Of a stretch of DNA of 64,000 bases, positions 9,361-18,569 are shown one piece after another. The stretch spans positions 1 through 64,000 of the forward strand of contig BOLD01000013.1 in the NCBI GenBank assembly GCA_016861345.1. Direction: 5' to 3'. The position numbers were made by a program, and so were the translations under genes. Within the stretch, counting starts at the first letter, position 1. Each line of letters starts with the position of its first letter. This DNA comes from Oligoflexia bacterium (GTDB lineage: Bacteria; Bdellovibrionota; Bdellovibrionia; Bdellovibrionales; Bdellovibrionaceae). Under the pieces are notes generated by a model. That model was not told the origin of the DNA. It was given only the letters and a program-made list of their open reading frames with translations, and did no database searches.

Positions 9361-11510
9361 ATTGCAACCTCACCTTTGGCACCAAGACTGCCTCGATCAA
9401 CAATAAAATCCACGTCAAGAATTTCTGTGACCCGATCATTCAATATGAAACATCCCTTAGCTCCCGCACGACTTGAGGGACTCATATCTTTAACCTCTTG
9501 CTCAACGATGTCGATAATCCGATCAACAACAACACCCACAGATCCTTTTTGATGATGGAAAACGACGACATCCATCAACTCAGGATCTGGCGGTAGTCCG
9601 CCCGCCATTTCAAGACGCTCAGGACTGCGACGCTCTGGTAAAATTTCGGTCAATGAGATTAAAGGAAGAATTTTACCTCGATACTGAATCACCGTCCGAT
9701 CCCCTAGTTTTTCAGTCTTTGTGCGTTCGAATTTTTCAAGCCGTGCAACATACTCAAAGGGAATAGCCAATCGGCCATTGCCAGGACTTTGAGCAATTAC
9801 CAACATCTGTTCCTGGCTAAGAACATCGTGCGAATTCTGTCCGCTGCGTTCGACTCTCTGAGCAGCTTCAGATACGATTTGAGATCTCTTGGCCAAATTG
9901 ATCACATCGAGAATAAGACAAACTCGCCCATCCCCGAGTATTGTTGCTCCTGAAAACACATTGACACTCTTTAGCTGCTTTCCCATAGGTTTAACAACAA
10001 CCTCTTGAGTGTCATGGATCTGATCAACAACAAGTCCAAAGTGTCGATCTCCGACAAGCAGGACAACGATGTTCGTTGCCTTAGAAAAACTGACGTCTTG
10101 AGTGAGCTTTAATTCTTTATCTAAATAAAGTAGGGGCAGCAACTGTCCCCGTAATCGATAGACGGGAGCTCCATGAACCATCTCGATGGATTGCCCCTTT
10201 TCCACCCGAAGTAGTTCAACAAGACTGCTCATCGGGATAGCAAACCGATTTTGATGAGATCGGACGATCATAGCTGGGATAATAGCTAAAGTTAAAGGGA
10301 TCTTAATCTTAAATGCCGAGCCCTTACCCAGTACAGTATCAATCTCAACCAGCCCTCCAATATTTTCGATATTGGATTTCACAACATCCATTCCCACCCC
10401 GCGCCCTGATACGTTGGTGATTTGCTCTGCCGTTGAGAATCCTGGTTTAAAAATTAGACGAACAGCTTCTAGCTCACTCATCTTCTCAGCTTCTTCTGAA
10501 CTGACGATTCCCTTTTCTATCGCTTTATTCTTCACTCGGTCCGGATCAATTCCATTGCCATCATCAATAATGTCAATATTCACCAAGCCACCCTCATGAT
10601 AGGCCTTTAGCTGTAAAGTCCCCTCTTGAGATTTTCCTTTTGCTATTCTCTGATCAGGCTTTTCAATTCCATGATCAATCGCATTTCGGATCAAATGTGT
10701 CAGCGGGTCCCGAATAGCCTCGATGACAGATCGATCAAGTTCAGTTTCTCGTCCTGAGACCTCAAGGTGAACTTTTTTTCCACAAGCGGAAGAGAGATCT
10801 CTTACTATTCGGGGGAATTTTCCGAAAATATTATCCACTGGCTGCATTCGGGTCTTCATGATGCCCTCTTGTAGCTCTGACGTGATTGCGTTTAACCTCT
10901 GATAAGAGGCTCCAAGCTGAGGGTCCTCATTTTTTTCGGGAGACTGGCACAGCTGATTGCGAACCAGAACCAACTCGCCAACTAAATTCATCAACTTATC
11001 CAGAACCTCAACATTAACACGAATGTTTGAATCAACGGCGGTAGCTTGCGCTTGAGCTATAGTTTTCTCAACTGATTCAACATTCACTGCTGGTGCATTG
11101 AGTGGGGCTGGGATCACCGTATCTTCTTTGACCTGATAGATTTCCTTAAGTTGATGAACTAAGGCCGAATAATCCCCATCGCCCTCTTTTCCTGTCTGAT
11201 CAATTTGATTGAGCATCTCTCGAATGGCATCAACCATTGCCAGAAGGACTGTGGTTCGTTCAGCGGTGAGCTTCAAGTTACCATCACGCAAACGGCCTAA
11301 AACATTTTCACCGGCATGAGCTAAAGCTTCTAATTTTTGAAAGGCGAGAAAGCCAGCCGCTCCTTTGACAGAATGGATATTTCGAAAAATTCGAGATAAA
11401 ATTTGATTGTCATCTGGCGCAGTCTCAAGAGTCACAAAGTCAACGTCCAATTGACTCAATCCCTCAAGACATTCGATCACAAATTCCTTCACAATGGAAT
11501 CATCACTCAT
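9357..11510 (-). CDS. cheA: CheA chemotaxis histidine kinase with tandem CheW domains
   Basis: The protein has 717 residues. The order is an Hpt domain (1-110; phosphorylated His46 in RNIHSVKGAAGFL), a dimerisation/H-kinase segment (about 160-230), an ATP-binding domain (N box HLIRNAIDHGIE, DDGNGID and GRGVGMDVVKS), and then two CheW-like regulatory domains (about 410-545 and 565-705). I see no clear CheY-binding P2 domain; the linker between Hpt and the dimerisation segment is short. The second CheW-like domain is extra compared with E. coli CheA and is followed by only a short tail. It is the first gene of the operon. The 151-base upstream region holds two inverted repeats, listed separately. 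Confidence 0.95.
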   Translation of the reverse strand: MSDDSIVKEFVIECLEGLSQLDVDFVTLETAPDDNQILSRIFRNIHSVKGAAGFLAFQKLEALAHAGENVLGRLRDGNLKLTAERTTVLLAMVDAIREMLNQIDQTGKEGDGDYSALVHQLKEIYQVKEDTVIPAPLNAPAVNVESVEKTIAQAQATAVDSNIRVNVEVLDKLMNLVGELVLVRNQLCQSPEKNEDPQLGASYQRLNAITSELQEGIMKTRMQPVDNIFGKFPRIVRDLSSACGKKVHLEVSGRETELDRSVIEAIRDPLTHLIRNAIDHGIEKPDQRIAKGKSQEGTLQLKAYHEGGLVNIDIIDDGNGIDPDRVKNKAIEKGIVSSEEAEKMSELEAVRLIFKPGFSTAEQITNVSGRGVGMDVVKSNIENIGGLVEIDTVLGKGSAFKIKIPLTLAIIPAMIVRSHQNRFAIPMSSLVELLRVEKGQSIEMVHGAPVYRLRGQLLPLLYLDKELKLTQDVSFSKATNIVVLLVGDRHFGLVVDQIHDTQEVVVKPMGKQLKSVNVFSGATILGDGRVCLILDVINLAKRSQIVSEAAQRVERSGQNSHDVLSQEQMLVIAQSPGNGRLAIPFEYVARLEKFERTKTEKLGDRTVIQYRGKILPLISLTEILPERRSPERLEMAGGLPPDPELMDVVVFHHQKGSVGVVVDRIIDIVEQEVKDMSPSSRAGAKGCFILNDRVTEILDVDFIVDRGSLGAKGEVAI

Positions 11511-11538
11511 ACATCGTCCTTGATGGCTGTAAATATCG

Positions 11539-11596
11539 TTTCGTTATTATTCTAATTTTGAATCAACGAAATGACACGCTAAAAATATATGTCATT
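11539..11596. promoter_or_regulatory. Two inverted repeats upstream of cheA
   Basis: TTTCGTT (11539-11545) pairs with AACGAAA (11565-11571). AATGACA (11570-11576) pairs with TGTCATT (11590-11596). Both are perfect 7-bp arms and the two repeats share two bases. They lie in the only sizeable gap upstream of the che operon and may be regulator binding sites. At this length chance occurrence cannot be excluded. Confidence 0.3.
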
Positions 11597-11661
11597 CGGA
11601 ATATAGACTACCGATTTTCGAGACAAAAAGTCACAAAAAATGTATGAAGATTAATTTTCAA

Positions 11662-12105
11662 TTAAGCTATCTTCGGCTTCACGTATTTTGAAATTATTCC
11701 CTTAAGCTTATCTGAATAATCTACGGGACCAAAGGCGAGCGCTTTTCGAATGGCTTTTTCAAACTCCATGATACTAATCGGCTTGGACAAAAAATCAAAT
11801 CCGCCACCTACAACACTGTATCGTAGGTTATCACGAGTCGCATTTCCAGTTAAAAAAAGAAATGGAGTTTGAACTCCCGCCGAGCGAAGCTCGGCCAACA
11901 AACCAAATCCATCCATGTCGGGCATATTAATATCTGAAACAATAACTGATGGCTTAACCTGATCAATCTGCTGCAAAAAAGATTTTGCATCAAGGAATGT
12001 GTTCACATCAAGGCCCATCCCCAGACAAACCTCTTCGAGAGAATCCAGCAAATCTTTCTCATCATCAATACAGACAATCATTGGTTTAGTGTTTTCCACG
12101 GTCAT
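11662..12105 (-). CDS. Single-domain response regulator
   Basis: The protein has 147 residues consisting almost only of a receiver domain. It has the acidic cluster CIDDEKD, the phospho-acceptor Asp in VIVSDINMPDMDGFG, Thr in LFLTGNA and Lys in DFLSKPIS. No output domain is present, so it may act as a CheY-like motor or array regulator or as a phosphate sink. It is encoded directly upstream of cheA but separated by 151 bases, so it may have its own transcript. Its sequence looks like a general receiver rather than strict CheY. Confidence 0.88.
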   Translation of the reverse strand: MTVENTKPMIVCIDDEKDLLDSLEEVCLGMGLDVNTFLDAKSFLQQIDQVKPSVIVSDINMPDMDGFGLLAELRSAGVQTPFLFLTGNATRDNLRYSVVGGGFDFLSKPISIMEFEKAIRKALAFGPVDYSDKLKGIISKYVKPKIA

Positions 12106-12227
12106 ACCTCTAAATCTCTTTACTCTATCGGCGAAGACCGTGAAAGCTTAACGGCTCTCATGAAGCAAATGAAAAACAACAATAAATTAAGGATCTTTTC
12201 TCAAGTTAAAACAGGACCTGTCTCAAA

Positions 12228-12638
12228 TTAAGAATGATATCTCTGACCCAGAAGCTCTTTCATGGCATTTAAAGCATCCACCCATGTGAAAATACCAACC
12301 AGCTTCTTGTTATCAACAACAAGAACACAGCTGTACTTATGGTGCGCCATCTGATCACACACTTCACTTAATGGAGAATGAGGGCTCACAATAAATGGGT
12401 CTGGAGTGTAAGCATCCTCAACTTTAACTTCTTTTGGATTCACATCTTTAAAGGTCTCAACCATTTTAATATCACGGTCTGTGAGAATACCTACGAGCTC
12501 TCCCCCATGAAGCACAGGAAGATGTCGAACCCGATACTCATTCATCATTTTTTCTGCTTTGTCTAAAGTTGTATCAGTTCCCACAGTATGAGGAAGAGTG
12601 GTCATGAATTTTGAAATTGTCGGCATGGCTTTACTCAT
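12228..12638 (-). CDS. Two-CBS-domain protein
   Basis: The protein has 136 residues consisting of a pair of CBS domains (about 8-65 and 75-132). The typical MNEYRVRHLPVLHGGELVGILTDRDI block appears in the first and KYSCVLVVDNKKLVGIFTWVDAL in the second. Standalone CBS pairs bind adenine nucleotides and act as energy sensors. The partner is unknown. It is followed by 122 bases with no gene before the receiver gene. A role in regulating the adjacent CoA-transferase is possible but unsupported. Confidence 0.88.
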   Translation of the reverse strand: MSKAMPTISKFMTTLPHTVGTDTTLDKAEKMMNEYRVRHLPVLHGGELVGILTDRDIKMVETFKDVNPKEVKVEDAYTPDPFIVSPHSPLSEVCDQMAHHKYSCVLVVDNKKLVGIFTWVDALNAMKELLGQRYHS

Positions 12639-12682
12639 AGTAATCTCCTAGAATGATTAAAATTCATTATGAAACTTAAAGG

Positions 12683-13966
12683 CTAGCGATGGCAAGTGTT
12701 CCGCACAAGCTCATGCCAATCTCGAGACAATTTTTCTCGATCATCAGGATGCGCAATGTCGATCAAAGCAAGAGCCCTTTCATGAATTGTTTTTCCAAAC
12801 AAATCTGCAGCTCCGTACTCTGTGACAACAAAATGAACATGGGCTCTGGTTGTCACAACTCCTGCCCCCTGCTTCAACTGAGTCACAATTCGACTAAGTC
12901 CCTTATTCGTGCGAGATGGAAGGGCAATAATAGGTTTCCCACCTTCTGACAATGAAGCTCCGCGAATAAAGTCAATCTGTCCACCCACTCCAGAAATAAT
13001 ATGAGAGCCGATCGAGTCAGCACAGACCTGTCCGGTTAAATCAATCTCAACAGCCGAGTTAATAGCTGTGACTCGCTTATTTCGAGCAATATTTCTGGGA
13101 TTATTCACATAACCAGCTTCAAGTAAAATCACTGCTGGATTATCATTTACAAAGTCATAAAGTTTCTGAGTGCCCATCACAAAGGCCGCCGTTGTTTTTC
13201 CTCGGTGGAAAGACTTTTTTGAGTTATTCACAATACCTTTTTGAATCAACTCAAGGGCCCCATCTGACCACATCTCGGTGTGAATGCCCAAATTTTTATG
13301 ATTTTTTAAACTTGCCAGAACTGCATCTGGAATTGATCCAATTCCCATCTGCAGAGTCGCTCCATCTTCGATCAAAGAGGCCGCATGTTTTCCAATCTCG
13401 AGCTCAACACTTGTCAAAGGCTTTCCTTTAACTTGATCCATAGGCTCGTGACACTCAACCATGAAATGAATTTTAGATTCGTGAATATTTCCATCCCCAT
13501 GGATCCGAGGCATATTGGGATTCACCTGTGCAATGACTAAATCCGCCGTGTCCACGGCCGCACGAGCCACATCCACACTTGTTCCCAGCGAACAAAAACC
13601 ATGACGATCAGGAGGAGATACATGAATTAAAGCAACATCTGGCTTTCGACGACCCGTTGTAAATAGAGATGAAATCTCAGACAAAAAACAAGGCAGATAA
13701 TCCACTCGGTCCATATCTAAGTAAGGTCGCATGTTGGCACCCACGAAGAGATTCGCCACTCGAAATGTTTCCTTATACTCTGGCTTCGCATAAACCGGCT
13801 CACCATGAGTATGCAGATGCATGACCTCAATATTTTTAAGTCCCTTGGCCTGACTCATCAATTCACTGACAAGAAGTTTTGGCGTTGCTGCCCCTCCGTG
13901 AATGAAAACTCTTTTGTTCGATTGAACTTTACTAATTGCCTCTGATAATGAAACGATTTTTCCCAT
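12683..13966 (-). CDS. Acetyl-CoA hydrolase/CoA-transferase family protein
   Basis: The protein has 427 residues and spans both halves of the acetyl-CoA hydrolase/transferase family (Cat1/Cat2, 4-hydroxybutyrate or succinyl-CoA type). Seen motifs include LHTHGEPVY near the N-terminus, the glutamate-containing GIHTEMWSDGALELI (likely catalytic Glu forming the CoA thioester), GVGGQIDFIRGA and the C-terminal VTEYGAADLFGKT. It would move CoA between short-chain acids in the cytoplasm; the exact acid cannot be read from sequence. Its ATG follows directly on the stop of the rhodanese gene. Confidence 0.88.
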   Translation of the reverse strand: MGKIVSLSEAISKVQSNKRVFIHGGAATPKLLVSELMSQAKGLKNIEVMHLHTHGEPVYAKPEYKETFRVANLFVGANMRPYLDMDRVDYLPCFLSEISSLFTTGRRKPDVALIHVSPPDRHGFCSLGTSVDVARAAVDTADLVIAQVNPNMPRIHGDGNIHESKIHFMVECHEPMDQVKGKPLTSVELEIGKHAASLIEDGATLQMGIGSIPDAVLASLKNHKNLGIHTEMWSDGALELIQKGIVNNSKKSFHRGKTTAAFVMGTQKLYDFVNDNPAVILLEAGYVNNPRNIARNKRVTAINSAVEIDLTGQVCADSIGSHIISGVGGQIDFIRGASLSEGGKPIIALPSRTNKGLSRIVTQLKQGAGVVTTRAHVHFVVTEYGAADLFGKTIHERALALIDIAHPDDREKLSRDWHELVRNTCHR

Positions 13967-14824
13967 TTAACGTTTTCCCATCAACAACATATACCCGCCA
14001 GCAAAATTGGTGGCTTTTGGATAACCCAACTCTCTGAGAATAAGGGTTACTGTTGCTGAGCGCACGCCTTTTTCATCTAAACAAATAATTTTTTTGTTGG
14101 GATCAATCCCAACAGATTGAAGTCGGTCCTTAATTTGAGTATTTGCTCGACCTTCTCGTGTCAAAAACTCAGTCCAAGGTATATTCACTGCCCCAAGATC
14201 TGGAGCATGAAGTGAATAATAATTCGAATCTTTGCCTAAGTATTGAGCTTCTGTGCGAACATCAATCACTACTGGAGCCTCAAAGGTCCCCTTGGCCTTC
14301 ATTATGGAAGTCAAGAATTCTTCTCTTGTAATGATCAGACTTTCATCGAAAGTGGGCCTCCATATCGACACATTTTCTCGAGGCGGAGCCTCACTCTTTG
14401 TCAGCGGCAATGAAAATGAATCAATGTGTGCAAAGGAAACATTTTTCATCCCCAACACCCTCAGAGTCCATGCCAGTCGTCCTTCCTCTCCTTCGCCCTG
14501 CAACCCACGTCCGACAACAAGAACCGGGGAATCTTGCTTGATCCCTAATCTAGCCAGTCTTCGTGCGTGAAAGAATTGATCGATGTCTAGAACTCCCAAA
14601 AAAGGTTCTTCTCTTTGAGTAAAGTCCTCCCATCTCATGGGAAGAGCACCATTTAAATGAGCTAATGAATATTCAAAGGCCGGACGTGCATCAATTATGA
14701 TTGTTCCAGCTGGAATTTCTTGACCTGATTTTTCTGTCACAGGCTGAGTTTCATACACTTTGGTGGGTGTTAACTGACAAGCCACCATCAGAAATAGAAT
14801 AATCAGGCCTACAAACTTCATCAT
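13967..14824 (-). CDS. Tandem rhodanese-domain lipoprotein, probably without the catalytic cysteine
   Basis: The protein has 285 residues. The N-terminus is a lipoprotein signal (LFLMVACQLTP, Cys at about 16). Two rhodanese folds follow (about 35-135 and 160-285). In the first, the active-site loop reads VGRGLQGEGEEGR and has no cysteine. In the second, the loop is CLDEKGVRS; aligning GVRS with the usual CxxGVRS places Asp where the sulfur-carrying Cys should be, with a Cys two residues earlier. It may therefore be a non-catalytic sulfurtransferase homologue at the envelope. Its start overlaps the lysS stop by 4 bases. Confidence 0.78.
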   Translation of the reverse strand: MMKFVGLIILFLMVACQLTPTKVYETQPVTEKSGQEIPAGTIIIDARPAFEYSLAHLNGALPMRWEDFTQREEPFLGVLDIDQFFHARRLARLGIKQDSPVLVVGRGLQGEGEEGRLAWTLRVLGMKNVSFAHIDSFSLPLTKSEAPPRENVSIWRPTFDESLIITREEFLTSIMKAKGTFEAPVVIDVRTEAQYLGKDSNYYSLHAPDLGAVNIPWTEFLTREGRANTQIKDRLQSVGIDPNKKIICLDEKGVRSATVTLILRELGYPKATNFAGGYMLLMGKR

Positions 14825-16293
14825 TTATGAATCTTCATTGTCGGAAAGAGAATAATATCTCGAATGCTTGGACGATCCGTCAAAAGCATCACGATCCGCT
14901 CAATCCCCAGACCCACACCACCAGTCGGCGGCATTCCCGCATCAATAGCAAGAACAAAGTCCTCATCCATCGGATGAGCTTCTTCATCCACGGTTCGTTT
15001 TGATTCTTGCTCTTTTAGACGCTGATATTGTTCTTCAGGATCATTTAATTCTGAGTAAGCATTGCCGATTTCCATACAAGCTGCAAAGGGCTCAAATCGC
15101 TCAACAAGTTTATTATTTTTTCGATGAATCTTTGTCAGCGGAGAAATCTCCACTGGATGGTCCATCACAAATGTGGGTTGCCACAAATGCTGTTCACAAG
15201 TCAGCTCAAAAAGCTCCATGAACATCTCACCTCTTGAGAGAGGCTTCTCCATATCCGATCCTGATTTGCGACAAACCTGGAAAAGTTCTTGATCAGAGAT
15301 CTGATCTGGATCAATTCCAGCGTATTGCTTGACTCCATCTAAGACCGTTAATCTTCTCCATGGCGGAGTAAAATCCACTTCTTTACCCTGAAACATGACT
15401 TTTGTTGAACCAGTTAAAGTTTTTGCCAAGTGAGCAACCAACTCTTCAAATTGGTTCATTTGATAGTTGTAATCGGTATAAGCCTCGTACCACTCCATCA
15501 TGGTGAATTCAGGGTTATGAGTTCGGTCAATGCCTTCATTTCTAAAGTTCTTACCGATCTCAAATACCTTCTCAAATCCACCTACGATTAATCTCTTCAG
15601 ATAAAGCTCTGGAGAGATTTTCATATAGAGCTTCATATCGAGAGCCCGGTGATGAGTCGAGAAAGGATGGGCCGCAGCTCCGCCGTAAATGGGCTGAAGA
15701 ACCGGCGTTTCCACCTCGAGAAAGCCTTTACCTTCCATGAACTTTCGAATTTCGCGAATGATTTTCGACCTGGATTCAAAAACTTTTCGAGAATCCGCAT
15801 CTGAGATCAAATCCAAATGTCGATGACGATATTTGATTTCAACATCTGCAATTCCGTGAAATTTTTCAGGCAATGGTTCTAGAGTCTTCGTCAAAATTTC
15901 AAATTTTTTGCAGTAAAGCGAAAGCTCACCTTTTTGAGTTTTAAAAATATATCCGTGAACACCGACAAAATCTCCAAGATCGACAAGATCAAAAGCTTTC
16001 TTTTCAATCTCTGCCAGCTCTTCTGGCTTGACATAAACCTGAAGGTTTCCACTTTGATCTTGAAGATTAAAGAAAGAGGCCTTGCCCATCGCTCGCAAGG
16101 TCATCAATCGACCTGCTAACTGAAAATGCGAGTCTAAGACCTTCTCCCCTGCTTGCAGTTTCGTCTCGTACTGAGCTCTCAGCTCACCACAAGAACCTTG
16201 TCTTTCAAAAGCGTAGGGAAAAGGATTGATTCCTGCAGCCTTGAGCTCATGCAGCTTTCTTCTTTTCTCGGCTCTTAACGGATTTTCGCTCAT
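14821..16293 (-). CDS. lysS: Class II lysyl-tRNA synthetase
   Basis: The protein has 490 residues, the full length of bacterial LysS. An N-terminal OB-fold anticodon-binding domain (about 55-160) precedes the class II catalytic core. Motif 2 is FRNEGIDRTHNPEFTMMEWYEAY and motif 3 is GGVGLGIERIVMLL. It charges tRNA-Lys in the cytoplasm. The gene overlaps the aldolase gene upstream (16290-16293) and the rhodanese gene downstream by 4 bases each, an ATGA arrangement, so fbaB, lysS and the rhodanese gene form one operon. Confidence 0.97.
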   Translation of the reverse strand: MSENPLRAEKRRKLHELKAAGINPFPYAFERQGSCGELRAQYETKLQAGEKVLDSHFQLAGRLMTLRAMGKASFFNLQDQSGNLQVYVKPEELAEIEKKAFDLVDLGDFVGVHGYIFKTQKGELSLYCKKFEILTKTLEPLPEKFHGIADVEIKYRHRHLDLISDADSRKVFESRSKIIREIRKFMEGKGFLEVETPVLQPIYGGAAAHPFSTHHRALDMKLYMKISPELYLKRLIVGGFEKVFEIGKNFRNEGIDRTHNPEFTMMEWYEAYTDYNYQMNQFEELVAHLAKTLTGSTKVMFQGKEVDFTPPWRRLTVLDGVKQYAGIDPDQISDQELFQVCRKSGSDMEKPLSRGEMFMELFELTCEQHLWQPTFVMDHPVEISPLTKIHRKNNKLVERFEPFAACMEIGNAYSELNDPEEQYQRLKEQESKRTVDEEAHPMDEDFVLAIDAGMPPTGGVGLGIERIVMLLTDRPSIRDIILFPTMKIHK

Positions 16294-17213
16294 AATGGCT
16301 TTCCAGCAAAAATATCTTGAACTTGATTGAGTAATTGAATGGCTTCTTTTTTCGGTCTTTGGAAAGCATTTCGTCCCATGATTGAACCAAAGGCACCACC
16401 GCGCGCAAGCTCAGTGACTTCTTTCAAAAGATCTTCTGTGCCTTTTGCCTCACCACCAGAGAAAATCACTATTCGTTTTCCATTAAATGACGACTGAACC
16501 ACGTGACGAGCACGGTCTGCCATAGTTGTTACTTTAATCCCTTGAGCTTCATAGACCTTACGGGCCGCATCTTGCTCAATGTGAGCTGTTGGTGGCTTGA
16601 CTTTAATAATGTGCGCACCTAACTGGGCTGCAATTTGCGCAGCATAGGCAATAACATCAATGCCAGTCTCCCCCTCTTTTGAAAGTTGCTCACCACGAGG
16701 GTAAGACCACATCACCACAGCAAGACCTGCTTGCTTGGCCATTCGTGAAGCCTCAGCAATTTCTTCATACATTTGCTTACGTTCAGATGATCCTGGATAA
16801 ATAGTAAATCCAATTCCTGCACAACCTAATCGAAGAGCATCATCAATGTTTGAGCTCAAGGCAGAAATGGGAGATTTATTTGAGAAAAGAGTATCTGAAT
16901 TGTTGATTTTCAAAATCAATGGAATTTCTCCTGCGAAATCTCGAGCGCCAGCTTCGATAAACCCCAGCGGAGCTGCATAGGCAGAACAACCTGACTCAAT
17001 CGCCAACTCAAAATGATAGTGGGGATCATATCCATCTGGATTTTTCGCAAAACTGCGAGCTGGTCCATGTTCAAAACCCTGATCCACAGGAAGAATGACC
17101 ATCTTACCTGTGCCTTTCAGTCGACCATGATTCATCATGCGAGCAAGATTTGTTAATACCCCTGGATTATCTGATCCATACCAACTTAAAATTTCTCTAA
17201 CTCTTGGTGTCAT
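16290..17213 (-). CDS. fbaB: Class I fructose-bisphosphate aldolase (FbaB/DhnA type)
   Basis: The protein has 307 residues. The N-terminal LPVDQGFEHGPARSF is the signature of the archaeal-type class I aldolases. The Schiff-base lysine is expected in HIIKVKPPTAH, and the GGEAK and FGSIMGRNAFQRP phosphate-binding motifs are near the end. It cleaves fructose 1,6-bisphosphate into two triose phosphates in glycolysis or acts in reverse in gluconeogenesis. It is the first gene of the operon with lysS and is divergent from the Nfu gene across a gap of about 107 bases. Confidence 0.93.
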   Translation of the reverse strand: MTPRVREILSWYGSDNPGVLTNLARMMNHGRLKGTGKMVILPVDQGFEHGPARSFAKNPDGYDPHYHFELAIESGCSAYAAPLGFIEAGARDFAGEIPLILKINNSDTLFSNKSPISALSSNIDDALRLGCAGIGFTIYPGSSERKQMYEEIAEASRMAKQAGLAVVMWSYPRGEQLSKEGETGIDVIAYAAQIAAQLGAHIIKVKPPTAHIEQDAARKVYEAQGIKVTTMADRARHVVQSSFNGKRIVIFSGGEAKGTEDLLKEVTELARGGAFGSIMGRNAFQRPKKEAIQLLNQVQDIFAGKPL

Positions 17214-17320
17214 ATCCCTATCCTTCTTTGATGTTTTTGACGGTCGAAAGACTATTGTTTTTTACCATTCAAATCAAGGCTTTCATTGACCTTATACCAT
17301 TTGGACTGCATAACGACGCT

Positions 17321-17896
17321 ATGTCTAATTCTCATAAAATCCAAGTTCGATACGAAAAAAGCCCAAACCCAGCCTCAATGAAGTTCATCTTCTCAGAAAA
17401 ACTCATTGAAGAGACCTTTGATTTTAAAGACTCTTCAGAGGCCGAGAACTCTCCTCTTGCGTCAAAGATCTTTGGCTTCCCCTGGACAAGTGCCGTGATG
17501 ATCGGGCCTGACTTCGTCACCGTCACCAAACAAGATTGGGTCGAATGGGATTTTTTAGCTGAGCCTTTAGCCAACCTCATCCGCGAACATTTAGCCGACG
17601 GCTTACCCCTTTTGATCCGATACGAAGAGGCAGAATCTACAGCCACTGATGACACTTCTTCGAACGACAGCCCTTTGGTCAAAAAAATTAAACAAGCTCT
17701 CAATACCCATGTCCGTCCCCTTGTGGCCTTTGATGGCGGAGACGTGGTTTATGGCAACTTTCAAGACGGAGTTTTGTTCGTCAAGATGAAAGGCGCCTGC
17801 GCAGGCTGCCCCAGTAAATCTCGAACCCTTAAGCAAGGCATCGAAGCCCGCATGAAGGAACTGATTCCTGAGATTAAAGAGGTTGTGGAAATCTAG
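17321..17896 (+). CDS. Nfu/NifU-type iron-sulfur scaffold protein
   Basis: The protein has 191 residues from ATG at 17321. The frame extends to 17204, but that start would overlap the divergent aldolase start and add a non-homologous hydrophobic stretch. Residues 1-95 are the Nfu N-terminal domain (KSPNPASMKFIF) and residues 115-190 are the NifU C-terminal domain with the cluster-binding CAGCPSK (CxxC). It carries or transfers 4Fe-4S clusters to target proteins. The organisation (Nfu_N followed by NifU) resembles mitochondrial-type Nfu proteins. Confidence 0.9.
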   Translation: MSNSHKIQVRYEKSPNPASMKFIFSEKLIEETFDFKDSSEAENSPLASKIFGFPWTSAVMIGPDFVTVTKQDWVEWDFLAEPLANLIREHLADGLPLLIRYEEAESTATDDTSSNDSPLVKKIKQALNTHVRPLVAFDGGDVVYGNFQDGVLFVKMKGACAGCPSKSRTLKQGIEARMKELIPEIKEVVEI

Positions 17897-17916
17897 GACT
17901 TGATTCACTGATCAGT

Positions 17917-18555
17917 TCAAATTGTTAGAATTTTCGCTTTACGTTGCCGGAGTCGATACAAAAATTGATTCCATTGTGTAAGATAATTTTCTCTTTCCTG
18001 ATATCCAAGTTCTCTCTGCCGATGATTACCTTCAAAGTATCCTCTTAAACCCAGCTCTTCTATTTTTGACGTTAAGATTCTTGTAAAGACCAACCCATCC
18101 CAGAACTTCGACTTGCCTTCAGTTCGACTGAGTGAAAGTTTTCTTCCTCGATGAGCTCCTGTGATTTTTCGAGCTAAGAGAGCAGCAAAAGTTCTTAAAA
18201 AATTCTGAAACCGCTTCTTATCTTTAAATCGAACTTTGAGATGAAGATGATTCCCCATATTCACAAAATCAAGAATCTCAACAAAATATTTTTGAGACCG
18301 CTCTTTTAATAAAGCGCGAACCAGCTTCTTATGCGTGTAAAACGAGTACTTCCCGACTGCTTTTCTTGATTTAAAAACCACGTGATGAATAAGTCCTTCT
18401 CGTAGAGGTCTTGCCACCTTTCTTCTTTTCTTAAGGCTTGAACCCCCAAAGCTTCTAGCCTTAATTGCTCTTAAGTCACTTTGAGGAATCAAATTTAATT
18501 GCATTTTCATCTCCAGATATTGAGCAGACTTCTCTTGACTGAAATTGATCCTCAT
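17917..18555 (-). CDS. HUH transposase of the IS200/RAYT type
   Basis: The protein has 212 residues. The core carries the HUH metal-binding motif NMGNHLHLKVRF typical of Y1 (TnpA_REP/RAYT) transposases. A conserved basic region and GYFEGNHRQ further on may contain the catalytic tyrosine. These single-strand DNA transposases are often single-copy and associated with REP-like palindromes rather than mobile. I see no terminal repeats or partner TnpB. Its annotated start leaves only 14 bases to the divergent ABC gene, so one of the later ATGs (18510 or 18504) is possible. The palindrome ACTGATCAGT lies just downstream at 17907-17916. Confidence 0.8.
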   Translation of the reverse strand: MRINFSQEKSAQYLEMKMQLNLIPQSDLRAIKARSFGGSSLKKRRKVARPLREGLIHHVVFKSRKAVGKYSFYTHKKLVRALLKERSQKYFVEILDFVNMGNHLHLKVRFKDKKRFQNFLRTFAALLARKITGAHRGRKLSLSRTEGKSKFWDGLVFTRILTSKIEELGLRGYFEGNHRQRELGYQERENYLTQWNQFLYRLRQRKAKILTI

Positions 18556-18569
18556 CGCAGAATCACCAA

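Noticed and set aside
17907-17916. Palindrome ACTGATCAGT between nfu and the transposase gene
   Set aside because: Ten bases with no loop or T-run; too short to call as terminator or REP element.
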